In this document: piece by piece, positions 55,263-64,000 of the stretch
How the letters are laid out: each line of letters starts with the position of its first letter
Position numbering within the stretch: the first letter of the stretch is position 1
Assembly: GCF_900107405.1 (NCBI RefSeq)
Contig: NZ_FNPV01000003.1
Span: forward strand, 39,570 to 103,569
Length of the DNA: 64,000 nucleotides
DNA from: Tindallia californiensis
GTDB taxonomy: Bacteria > Bacillota > Clostridia > Peptostreptococcales > Tindalliaceae
Direction of reading: 5' to 3'
Translations under genes and position numbers: made by a program
The notes under the pieces: generated by a model
Database searches by the model: none
What the model was told of the DNA's origin: nothing
The model's input: the letters and a program-made list of their open reading frames with translations, nothing else

Positions 55263-57629
55263 TCAAAAACTGAAAGATCTTTTTCGAAACAAGAAAAGAC
55301 ATGCTTCTACTACTTCTTCGTCATACCAACTACCCTTAAAATTAGTGATCTCTTCCAAGGCAACCTCTATTCCTAAAGCAGGTCGATAGGGACGATGCGA
55401 CGATATTGCTTCTACAACATCTGCAACAATCAAAATTCTAGCTTCCGGTAAAATACAATCCTTTTCCAACCCCTGAGGATAGCCACTCCCATCGCAACGT
55501 TCATGATGCTGTAAAACAATCTTAGCAACCGGCCAGTCAAATTCAATGTTTTTTAAGATTTCAAAGGCATTTTGAGGATGGGTTTTAATGTATTCGAACT
55601 CCAGATTGGTTAGACGCGATGGCTTGCTTAAAATATCCGTCGGAATCATCATTTTCCCTATATCATGCAACAGGGCTGCTGTTCTTAATCCTTCTATTTG
55701 ATGCTCCTGCCATCCAATTTGTTTTGCAATAGCTACCGCTAACGAGGCCACCTTCTTTTGGTGATCTGCCGTATATAAATCTCTTTTTTCAGATATTCGT
55801 GAAAGACCATCCACGGCATCTCTAAGTGTTTTCCGTAATTTTTTTTCTGTTAAAAGCAACTTACTGATATCCGTATAACTGCCTTGTGCTCCTACTACTT
55901 TTCCATCTACTATCGCCGGCCCTACACGAAGGACAGCCGGAACGAGTACCCCCTCTTTCGTAATCCTTTCAACCTTGCCTTCATAGTATTCGTTGTGTAA
56001 CGGCATTTTTGAAATGTTCAACCCCTCATGATAGGTCTTAGCAGGGACTACCAATCGGTCTAGATCATTTCCACAAGCTTCTTCTTCAGAATAGCCAAAC
56101 ATCTCTTCAAAGTGACGGTTAATCATTTTAATGATGTTTTTCCCATCTTCAAACTCAGTATACACTAATGCGTCTGGCGAATAATTAAAAAGAGCTTCCA
56201 ACTCTTCTTGATGTCTTTTATACCGTTGATCCTTCTCTATTTTTTCCGTTATATCCGAAATCATTCCACTTACCCGAGTCGTGTTTCCCTTTTCATCATA
56301 AGCAACGGCTCTGCCTCTATCCAATACCCATCGAATGGATCCATCCGGTCTAAGGATTCGATATTGCTGAACAAAGCTTTTTTGCGCTTTAAGCTTTTGA
56401 GCTTCTTCTCTTAAAGCTTTTTCTCTGTCTTCCGGATGAATCAGATTTTGCCACGCTTCAACAGACAGATGATTTTGTTCAATTCCCCACAAATTCTTGG
56501 TTATATCAGAAACCGTCACTTCCTTTGTTTTCAGATCCGTATCCCACCATCCATTCCCGCTGGCGTTAATAGCCATCTCGGTGCGTCGCTGACTATCTTT
56601 TAATTTTTTCTCTAATCTTCGACTTTCCGTAATATCTCTCTGAGTGCCTACGATTCGAACCGGTCTACCTTCCCGATCCCATTCGAACACCTTGCCCCGA
56701 GTTTGTATCCACCGGTAAGCTCCATCTGCCGCTCTCATTCGAAACAAATAGTCCTTTTGAATATAATCGCCTCTAAGAAAGCCTTCCAAGGTTTCTTCCA
56801 CTTTTTTCATATCTTCCGGATGAACCAAAGACTTAAAAAACTGAAAAGTTCTTTCGGATTTTCTTGGATCATAGCCTAGCATCTCTGAATATCGATCTGA
56901 AATGTAGTTGTTCCCCGAAGGAATATGCCAGTCCCACACACCGTCTTGACTGGCTTCTACGGCTTTTTTATACCTATCTTCTGTTTCGATGATTTCTCTT
57001 TCTTTTTCTTTCAGCTCATCATAGCGACTACGCAGCTCTTCTTCCGAAGCTACAAGCTGCTGGTAAGCTCCTTCCAGTTCCTGATTGTTTTCAATCAGCT
57101 CTTTTTCTTCTTCTATTTGATCTTTTTTAACTTTTTCTACAGAAATAGCAAAAGAAATCAACCGATGGATCATCCTTAAATGAGACAATGCTCTTTCTTT
57201 ATCGACAACTGAAATCTCCATGATTTTTTCCAGGTATTTTTCCTGGTTATACCCATATTCTTCAGCTTGCTTAATAAAAAAGGTTCTCTTCGGTGCTGTC
57301 AGAAAAAAAGGGCCTCCAAAAACACATCCTACCTTTTCTTGATTTAAGTATACATTTTTCACTGCATATCCTATTCCCATGGGACATACAGCCAGCATTC
57401 CATCTGTATCTAACAAGGTTTCGCGACAATGTTTTTGCAAGTTCTCATGGCATTGGGTATTGCTTCTTTCATAGGCCTGATGAAAATCAGCACAAACTAA
57501 GTGTTGTGCCGATGAAGCAATAAGCTTCGCATCCACATCCATAAACATCGCTGATAAACCCGTCATTTTTGAAAGGTTCTGAAATAACCGACTAATTTTT
57601 TTCTTTGACTGCGTTGAAAGCTTCATCAT
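55263..57629 (-). CDS. PocR-PAS-HD-GYP signalling protein, paralogue of the downstream gene
   Basis: 788 residues. The PocR domain (about 8-165) contains CADFHQAYERSNTQCHENLQKHC-type Cys residues (seen at several positions between 46 and 68) and CPMGIGYAV. A coiled coil, three PAS/PAC repeats (YKKAVEASQDGVWDWHIPSG is the first; QRTEMAINASGNGWW the second) and HD-GYP (HDIGKMM, HHERCDGSGYP, DVVEAISSHRPYR) follow. The Cys-rich PocR part suggests binding of a metal, cofactor or small polyol-like ligand, which is inference. Start ATG 57629 or 57626 after AAAGGTGAG. A tandem duplication produced this pair. Confidence 0.92.
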   Translation of the reverse strand: MMKLSTQSKKKISRLFQNLSKMTGLSAMFMDVDAKLIASSAQHLVCADFHQAYERSNTQCHENLQKHCRETLLDTDGMLAVCPMGIGYAVKNVYLNQEKVGCVFGGPFFLTAPKRTFFIKQAEEYGYNQEKYLEKIMEISVVDKERALSHLRMIHRLISFAISVEKVKKDQIEEEKELIENNQELEGAYQQLVASEEELRSRYDELKEKEREIIETEDRYKKAVEASQDGVWDWHIPSGNNYISDRYSEMLGYDPRKSERTFQFFKSLVHPEDMKKVEETLEGFLRGDYIQKDYLFRMRAADGAYRWIQTRGKVFEWDREGRPVRIVGTQRDITESRRLEKKLKDSQRRTEMAINASGNGWWDTDLKTKEVTVSDITKNLWGIEQNHLSVEAWQNLIHPEDREKALREEAQKLKAQKSFVQQYRILRPDGSIRWVLDRGRAVAYDEKGNTTRVSGMISDITEKIEKDQRYKRHQEELEALFNYSPDALVYTEFEDGKNIIKMINRHFEEMFGYSEEEACGNDLDRLVVPAKTYHEGLNISKMPLHNEYYEGKVERITKEGVLVPAVLRVGPAIVDGKVVGAQGSYTDISKLLLTEKKLRKTLRDAVDGLSRISEKRDLYTADHQKKVASLAVAIAKQIGWQEHQIEGLRTAALLHDIGKMMIPTDILSKPSRLTNLEFEYIKTHPQNAFEILKNIEFDWPVAKIVLQHHERCDGSGYPQGLEKDCILPEARILIVADVVEAISSHRPYRPALGIEVALEEITNFKGSWYDEEVVEACLFLFRKRSFSF

Positions 57630-57750
57630 GACTCACCTTTATTCATCAAATGAAATTAATATTCCATAGCTTTATTATTTATCTAAAGAATCTTTTACCT
57701 AATTATACGATATTTTTTACGTCTTTCCCTTTTTTTTTCAAAATTTATGT

Positions 57751-57790
57751 ATAAAAAAAGCGAGTCCATACCCGAGACTCACTTTTTTTA
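57751..57790 (-). terminator. Terminator of the TetR gene
   Basis: Hairpin GAGTC/GACTC extended by flanking pairs, with T runs on both strands (57753-57787), between the TetR gene and the PocR-HD-GYP gene. Confidence 0.78.
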
Positions 57791-57806
57791 TTTTCTTTAG
57801 GAATAA

Positions 57807-58391
57807 TCACTTGATTCCATTCCAAAAAAACTCCCATGCTTTATCCTCATGCTCTTCAGACAGTTCTTTTTGTCCGCTGATCAGCTGTAGCATATAGCCT
57901 GTCACAAAACGATGAAATGCTTCTAAGATATCCTTCATATCTGCCTTAGGCATTTTCTTCTTTTGACTGGAAGCAACAAATTCACTCACTTTCTCAGCAT
58001 ATTGTTTTCTCCAGGTCATATGCATTTCTTGAATTCTTTCACCCATTGACGCCACTGGGAACAATACGTTTCTTAAAAGGAAGGTGTATTCTTCTTTTTG
58101 TTTGCGATAATAGTCCAGCAAAGCTTTGTAAATATACAATAATCTTTCTTCCGCAACTTGACTCGGGCAGCTTTCAATAGCTGCTTCAATTACTTCCTGG
58201 TGCAGAGCTTCTGCTTCCTTTATCATCTGCATATACAACAGTTCTTTCGAATCAAAATAGTAGTAAAAGGATGGTGCCGTGATTCCAATTTCATTGCAGA
58301 TATCCCGTATAGTAGTAGCTTCATAGCCTTTTTCATTAAAAAGTCTCATGGAAATTCTTTTGATTTTTTCTGCTGACTGATGCTCTTTCAA
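57807..58391 (-). CDS. TetR family transcriptional regulator
   Basis: 194 residues. The N-terminal helix-turn-helix is typical: SMRLFNEKGYEATTIRDICNEIGITAPSFYYYFDSKE. The C-terminal ligand-binding part has no recognised subfamily. It starts at TTG 58391 six bases after AGAGGTG. No transporter or enzyme gene is adjacent on either side, so the target is not evident. It is flanked by terminators and stands alone. Confidence 0.92.
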   Translation of the reverse strand: MKEHQSAEKIKRISMRLFNEKGYEATTIRDICNEIGITAPSFYYYFDSKELLYMQMIKEAEALHQEVIEAAIESCPSQVAEERLLYIYKALLDYYRKQKEEYTFLLRNVLFPVASMGERIQEMHMTWRKQYAEKVSEFVASSQKKKMPKADMKDILEAFHRFVTGYMLQLISGQKELSEEHEDKAWEFFWNGIK

Positions 58392-58635
58392 TATTTACAC
58401 CTCTTTCTACCTATCGTTAGTTGTTCCTATTCTATCTTTTATAATGCAAGAAATCAAGTAATTTTCTATCAAATCGAAAAAATAATTTATTTATTGCCAC
58501 AATAATTCATTGACCTTCGGATTCAAACTTTACCTTTCCTCCTATTATGCCTTAGTCATACTGATAAATCTACTAGTGTTTGAAAGAATTTTCTAAAAAT
58601 CGACCAAGTAGCTCCTTTAGACTCCCTGTTTAGGC

Positions 58636-58680
58636 AAAAGTCCCTAGATCACTTAAAAAGTGTTCTAGGGACTTTTAAGT
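58636..58680 (-). terminator. Terminator of guaA
   Basis: Long minus-strand hairpin with 13-bp arms AAAAGTCCCTAGA/TCTAGGGACTTTT (58636-58648 and 58664-58676) after the guaA stop. The rest of the gap 58392-58691 holds the TetR leader and no gene I can support. Confidence 0.88.
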
Positions 58681-58691
58681 TTTGCTTGCTT

Positions 58692-60236
58692 TTACTCCCA
58701 CTCGACCGTTGCTGGTGGTTTAGACGTAATATCGTATACAATTCGATTCACATGATCTACTTCATTTACAATTCGGTTAGATATTTTTTCCAGAACATCA
58801 TGAGGAATTCTTGCCCAGTCAGCTGTCATGGCATCTGAACTGGTGATAGCACGAAGAGCCACTGTATGGGCATAGGTGCGTTCGTCTCCCATAACACCAA
58901 CAGTCTGAACATTTGGTAGTACAGCAAAGTATTGCCAGATTTGACGGTCTAAGCCTGCATTTTTAATTTCTTCCCGCATAATGGCATCGGCTTCCCGTAC
59001 AATCTCAAGTTTTTCTTCTGTGATCTCTCCCAATACCCTAACAGCCAAACCTGGTCCTGGGAAAGGTTGTCTCCAAACAATATCTTCCGGCAAACCAAGG
59101 GCAGAACCAACGGCTCGAACTTCATCCTTAAATAAATACTTAAAAGGCTCTATCAATTGAAAAGTCATATCTTCTGGCAATCCGCCCACGTTATGATGAC
59201 TTTTGATCACTGATGCTGTATCGGTACCGCTTTCAATAATATCCGGATACAAGGTTCCCTGAACTAAAAAGTCCATCTCTCCCAGTTTGTTGGCTTCTTC
59301 TTCAAATAGACGAATAAAGGATTCCCCTATAAACTTTCGCTTTATTTCAGGATCCGTTACGCCTTTTAGACCTTCAAGAAAACGTTGATGGCCATTAACA
59401 CGAATAAAGTTCATTTTGAACTGCTCTTTGAAGATTTTTTCCACTTGTTCTGGTTCATCTTTTCTCAATAGTCCATGATCTACAAATACACAGGTTAACT
59501 GATCGCCAATGGCACGATGTACCAAAACAGCCGCTACTGAAGAGTCAACACCACCAGAAAGTGCACAGAGTACTTTTTTATCCCCTACTTGATGACGAAT
59601 TTCTTCGATTGTTTCTTCAATAAAGTTTCCTGTAGTCCAGTTGCCTTCACAGCCGCACGCTTTATAAAGAAAGTTTCTAAGGATATCGGTGCCAAATTCT
59701 GTGTGTTCTACTTCTGGATGAAATTGCAACGCATAGCATTTTCTCTCAGCGTCTTCCATCGCCGCCACCGGACAGTCTTTGGTTGAAGCTGTAACTCGAA
59801 ATCCTGCCGGTGCTGCTTTAATAGAGTCTGTATGACTCATCCAACACACCAATTCTTTTCCGATATCCGCAAAAAGAAGCGTGTCGTTTTCAAGAGCAAG
59901 GCTGGTCTTGCCATACTCTCTTTTGTTTGCCCTGGCAACTTCGCCACCAAAGTTCATTGCCATCAGTTGTCCACCATAGCATATTCCCAGAACAGGAACA
60001 GACAGGTTGAAAATCTCCGGATCACACTTCGGTGCTTTTTCTTCATAAACGCTGGCTGGACCACCTGTTAAAATAATTCCTGTCGGTTGTTTCTTCTTCA
60101 CTTCTTCGATGCTTATATGATAAGGGACTACTTCGCAGTAAACCTGACATTCCCTCACACGTCTTGCAATTAACTGATTGTATTGTCCACCAAAATCAAG
60201 AATAAGAATGTTTTCTTTTGCTGATACTGATTCCAT
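58692..60236 (-). CDS. guaA: GMP synthase (glutamine-hydrolysing)
   Basis: 514 residues. N-terminal glutaminase with Cys in [10 protein letters not shown] and [10 protein letters not shown]; central PP-loop [14 protein letters not shown]-terminal dimerisation domain ending in [11 protein letters not shown]. It converts XMP to GMP. GGAAAGGAAG lies before the ATG. It follows guaB by 25 bases. Confidence 0.98.
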   Translation of the reverse strand: MESVSAKENILILDFGGQYNQLIARRVRECQVYCEVVPYHISIEEVKKKQPTGIILTGGPASVYEEKAPKCDPEIFNLSVPVLGICYGGQLMAMNFGGEVARANKREYGKTSLALENDTLLFADIGKELVCWMSHTDSIKAAPAGFRVTASTKDCPVAAMEDAERKCYALQFHPEVEHTEFGTDILRNFLYKACGCEGNWTTGNFIEETIEEIRHQVGDKKVLCALSGGVDSSVAAVLVHRAIGDQLTCVFVDHGLLRKDEPEQVEKIFKEQFKMNFIRVNGHQRFLEGLKGVTDPEIKRKFIGESFIRLFEEEANKLGEMDFLVQGTLYPDIIESGTDTASVIKSHHNVGGLPEDMTFQLIEPFKYLFKDEVRAVGSALGLPEDIVWRQPFPGPGLAVRVLGEITEEKLEIVREADAIMREEIKNAGLDRQIWQYFAVLPNVQTVGVMGDERTYAHTVALRAITSSDAMTADWARIPHDVLEKISNRIVNEVDHVNRIVYDITSKPPATVEWE

Positions 60237-60261
60237 TGTTCTACTTCCTTTCCACTTTTCT

Positions 60262-61809
<1,548 letters not shown>

Positions 61810-61846
61810 TTACTCCTTAGAAAATGATGACCTGTAGAATTTGGGG

Positions 61847-62251
61847 TTAGGTTTGTCTTGCTTTTTTCTCTTCTGTTTTATTCAGAAAAGTCTCTTTATT
61901 AATGATATATCGATCATGGATCCCTTCTCCAATCTTTTCTTCATCATCGTAAGCTGTCACTTCAAAGGTTAGCTGCTTTCCTTTGACCGCAATCAATTTC
62001 GCTTCTGCTCTAACCTTCATTCCCTTAGGCGTGGCCGCTATATGACGAACATCTAAACGGGTACCTACAGTGCTCCATCCATCTGGTAGATGTTGATCAG
62101 CAATTTTAAGTGCTGCATTTTCCATCACACCAATCATAGCAGGCGTAGCAAAAACGTCTATTCCACCACTGCCATAAGCTACCGCTGTCTTTTCCTCTGT
62201 CACCGTCAGCTCTGTCTTTCCCAGAATCCCTATTTCCAGATTAAACTCCAT
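61847..62251 (-). CDS. FlK-like hot-dog thioesterase
   Basis: 134 residues resembling the fluoroacetyl-CoA thioesterase (FlK) family: FATPAMIGVMENAAL carries the Thr/Glu region and RLDVRHIAATPKGMKV the His region of the catalytic set. Most such bacterial proteins hydrolyse unknown acyl-CoA esters; fluoroacetate resistance should not be assumed. The C-terminus is charged. It precedes guaB by about 125 bases. Confidence 0.85.
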   Translation of the reverse strand: MEFNLEIGILGKTELTVTEEKTAVAYGSGGIDVFATPAMIGVMENAALKIADQHLPDGWSTVGTRLDVRHIAATPKGMKVRAEAKLIAVKGKQLTFEVTAYDDEEKIGEGIHDRYIINKETFLNKTEEKKARQT

Positions 62252-62299
62252 TTCCCATCCTCCATTCGGATTGATTTTTCCATTTTTAACGCTATTATC

Positions 62300-62506
62300 T
62301 TACCTTAAAAACCAGTACACATAGCCGCAATTGTCACATATGTAATTTTTTGCCGGTTTATTCGCCCAGTCAAATCCCAGAAAAGTAGCACCTGCTGTAT
62401 TCATTAAGGTTTCTCTTTCCCAGAACTCATCAGCACTACACACGGGACAGGCAAGGGGATTGCCTTTTATTTCAACTTTTCTAGCATTTTTCTTCACTCT
62501 GTTCAC
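62300..62506 (-). CDS. Small zinc-ribbon protein
   Basis: 68 residues with two CXXC pairs, ACPVC near residue 20 and CDNCGY near residue 60, enough for one zinc-ribbon site. No enzyme domain. The function is unknown. It ends 48 bases before the thioesterase and begins just after the aldo/keto reductase stop (one-base gap), so the three are probably co-transcribed. Confidence 0.82.
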   Translation of the reverse strand: MNRVKKNARKVEIKGNPLACPVCSADEFWERETLMNTAGATFLGFDWANKPAKNYICDNCGYVYWFLR

Positions 62507-62507
62507 C

Positions 62508-63611
62508 TCATCTTTTTTGCATCAATTGATGAATTTCATCCAATCGTTGAATAATGGGAAGTTTTTGTGTGCACAATGATTCACAAATACCACAAGCGGT
62601 ACAGTCTCCAGGCAGTAAATCTTCCTGCTTTAATTCATCTTTTTCCTGATACCATCGAATCTGCTGAAACATTTCCTTTTCTCCCATTAATAAATACAAA
62701 TTGTAGGCTTCCATGTAATAATTCATCTTGATTTTTAAGGGGCATTTGCGACAATACTGACAGTTTGTGCAAAGCTGGTCTGCATAGTCTGTCATTTTTT
62801 CTTGGATTTCTTTTCTTTTTCCCTCGGATACTTCTAAAGGACGTTCAATGATTCGAAGGTTTTCATCAATCTCGTCTTTTGTTCCCATTCCTGCTAGTAC
62901 CACTGTAATTCCTTCCTGAGCAGCATTGAAACGAAGTGCTGCCTGTGAAACAGTTTCTTGTTCATCTTCCCTGATAAACGCAAAATAATCCTGGTGCCTG
63001 GGAATTAACCCGCCTTCTAAAGGGTTCATTGTCACAACCCCTATATTATTCTTGACAGCCGCATCAACACCTCTTTGCCGGACAGGATGGTTGATTACAT
63101 TATAACCAAGTAGCACACCTTCAAAGACTTCGTCGTTTATAATTTTCTCGATGTCTTCTCCCTTGCAGTGCGTGGAAAAACACAGGTGATCTATCAAGCC
63201 TTCTTCCTTTGCTTTTATCGCTCCTTCATAAGGGCCTCCCGGAGCCATCACCCGATCATATTGGTCTAAATCCATAATACACCACATATGATAGAAGTTG
63301 ATTTTTTCCAAACCCATTCGTTTGAGGGAATTCTCTAACCGTTTTCTTACGTCCGATGCGGTTTGATCACTGTTGATACTGCTTTTTGTCGATACAAAAA
63401 ATGGGGCCGGCATCTTTTGAAAAGCTTTTCCAAAAATATCTTCACTGCGATCTTCATTATAAAAGGGGGCTGTATCAAAATAGTTAATCCCACAAGCACT
63501 TGCATGACGGACTACTTCAGCCGCATAATCATTATCTTTTCCGAAACGCATCCCTCCCATACCTAGGACAGAAACATGTTTTCCAGTTTTCCCATAAGGT
63601 CTGTAGATCAA
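62508..63611 (-). CDS. Aldo/keto reductase with ferredoxin-type C-terminus
   Basis: About 367 residues. The N-terminal barrel begins YRPYGKTGKHVSVLGMGGMRFG and includes YFDTAPFYN. The last 110 residues carry Cys clusters CTNCQYCRKCP and CTACGICESLC, forming one or two 4Fe-4S sites, as in COG1453 oxidoreductases. Substrate unknown; the cluster suggests electron exchange with ferredoxin rather than only NAD(P)H. I choose TTG 63611, six bases after GGGAGGTG; the ATG at 63668 lacks a ribosome binding site. Confidence 0.88.
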   Translation of the reverse strand: MIYRPYGKTGKHVSVLGMGGMRFGKDNDYAAEVVRHASACGINYFDTAPFYNEDRSEDIFGKAFQKMPAPFFVSTKSSINSDQTASDVRKRLENSLKRMGLEKINFYHMWCIMDLDQYDRVMAPGGPYEGAIKAKEEGLIDHLCFSTHCKGEDIEKIINDEVFEGVLLGYNVINHPVRQRGVDAAVKNNIGVVTMNPLEGGLIPRHQDYFAFIREDEQETVSQAALRFNAAQEGITVVLAGMGTKDEIDENLRIIERPLEVSEGKRKEIQEKMTDYADQLCTNCQYCRKCPLKIKMNYYMEAYNLYLLMGEKEMFQQIRWYQEKDELKQEDLLPGDCTACGICESLCTQKLPIIQRLDEIHQLMQKR

Positions 63612-63726
63612 GAACAACACCTCCCAGCGATGAGTCGTTATATAATGAAACGGTTTATAATACTCCAATTATACTGTATTTCATACTACACGTCCATACA
63701 TATACGTAAATCATTAATATCCCGCA

Positions 63727-63773
63727 TCAAAAAAACAATCGAGCCTCTCTAGTATTTCTCAGAAAGGCTCGAT
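63727..63773 (-). terminator. Intrinsic terminator for a gene right of the window
   Basis: Minus-strand hairpin ATCGAGCCT/AGGCTCGAT (63738-63746 and 63765-63773) followed by TTGTTTTTTTG. It faces a transcript arriving from higher coordinates. The 150 bases beyond it show no gene I can support. Confidence 0.85.
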
Positions 63774-63937
63774 CAAACAAAATTGAATCCTCTTACAACA
63801 GACAAGCTATACAGTTTTTTCACTCCTTCAAAACTAACCTGCATTGAATTCCTTCTTTCACTGGTCTTATTACCGTAGCGTCAACGGCAATTGTTCCTAT
63901 GTTGCTTGAAACAAACCACTTTTACTTCGATACTTCG

Positions 63938-64000
63938 AACTACTCAACTACTCAACTACTCAACTACTCAACTACTCAACTACTCAACTACTCAACTACT
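63938..64000. repeat. Octanucleotide tandem repeat (AACTACTC)n
   Basis: Nearly eight perfect copies of AACTACTC run from 63938 to the window edge and probably beyond. The preceding CTTCGATACTTCGAACTA looks like a degenerate start. On plus, the repeat contains no stop in any frame (24-base coding period); on minus, each frame hits TAG or TGA. Confidence 0.95.

Noticed and set aside
58491..58526. Short minus-strand frame of 11 codons starting TTG after AGGAGGAAAGG (MNPKVNELLWQ)
   Set aside because: The ribosome binding site is good but the frame is tiny, ends quickly in TAA, and no family or regulatory logic with tetR is visible.
63822..63890. Minus-strand tail reading AVDATVIRPVKEGIQCRLVLKE before a stop, ahead of a terminator
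   Set aside because: It looks like a protein C-terminus, but the frame is closed by TAA a short way upstream and the octamer repeat carries stops on this strand. It might be a decayed gene end; too little to call.
63899..64000. Plus-strand frame from ATG 63899 running through the AACTACTC repeat
   Set aside because: No ribosome binding site, and every plus frame is open across this repeat, so openness is not evidence of coding. Kept only as a finding on the repeat.

Overview
The window looks like a low-GC Firmicutes chromosome, most likely an anaerobic member of the Clostridia of the Alkaliphilus/Tindallia/Natronincola kind. This is an inference from gene content: a non-discriminating archaeal-type AspRS with GatCAB under a T-box, a guanine riboswitch on the pur operon, strong AGGAGG-type ribosome binding sites with many TTG starts, Veg, a sigma-54 activator with a TAXI-TRAP transporter, several c-di-GMP proteins and a UGA-containing HesB-like selenoprotein. 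No rRNA, tRNA, CRISPR array, prophage or insertion sequence was recognised. Nearly every gene lies on the minus strand; only a LysM protein (39595-40872) and panC (43249-44091) are on plus.

Layout from low to high coordinates. 1-1053: 5' part of a class A penicillin-binding protein. 1164-6160: the transamidation operon aspS2-gatC-gatA-gatB behind its promoter and T-box. 6194-12382: HtrA-like protease, HD-GYP and GGDEF proteins, PIN-PhoH ATPase, CoA-disulfide-reductase-like flavoprotein. 12625-18676: lipB-lipA, a PAS histidine kinase, ddl, ispE and a DUF362-ferredoxin protein. 18802-24500: argF-carA-carB behind an unusual structured leader, then veg. 24934-29073: tandem universal stress protein, the HesB-like selenoprotein, pepA and an AI-2E-family membrane protein. 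29212-31850: a two-gene operon of a glutamate-cysteine-ligase-like enzyme and a glutathionylspermidine-synthase-like ATP-grasp enzyme. 31953-39303: TAXI-TRAP transporter genes with a consensus sigma-54 promoter, beside a histidine kinase/sigma-54 activator pair. 39595-43249: LysM membrane protein, transketolase, panC. 44107-52740: the eight-gene pur operon purK-E-C-F-M-N-H-D behind a guanine riboswitch. 52831-57629: two tandem PocR-PAS-HD-GYP proteins. 57807-63611: TetR regulator, guaA, guaB, a FlK-like thioesterase, a small zinc ribbon and an aldo/keto reductase with a ferredoxin-like tail. 63938-64000: an octanucleotide tandem repeat running off the right edge.

How the genes fit together. 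The window carries much of a core biosynthetic set: purine synthesis from PRPP to IMP with the two GMP-forming enzymes, carbamoyl phosphate and citrulline synthesis, lipoate, pantothenate, isoprenoid and peptidoglycan precursors, and tRNA-dependent Asn/Gln formation. Regulation is largely at RNA level (T-box, guanine riboswitch, candidate argF leader). The TRAP transporter is probably controlled by the adjacent two-component sigma-54 system. The most distinctive items are the UGA-encoded Sec in the HesB-like protein, the GAAC two-codon specifier in the T-box, the argF leader RNA, the thiol/amide ligase pair and the degenerate kinase-like LysM protein.
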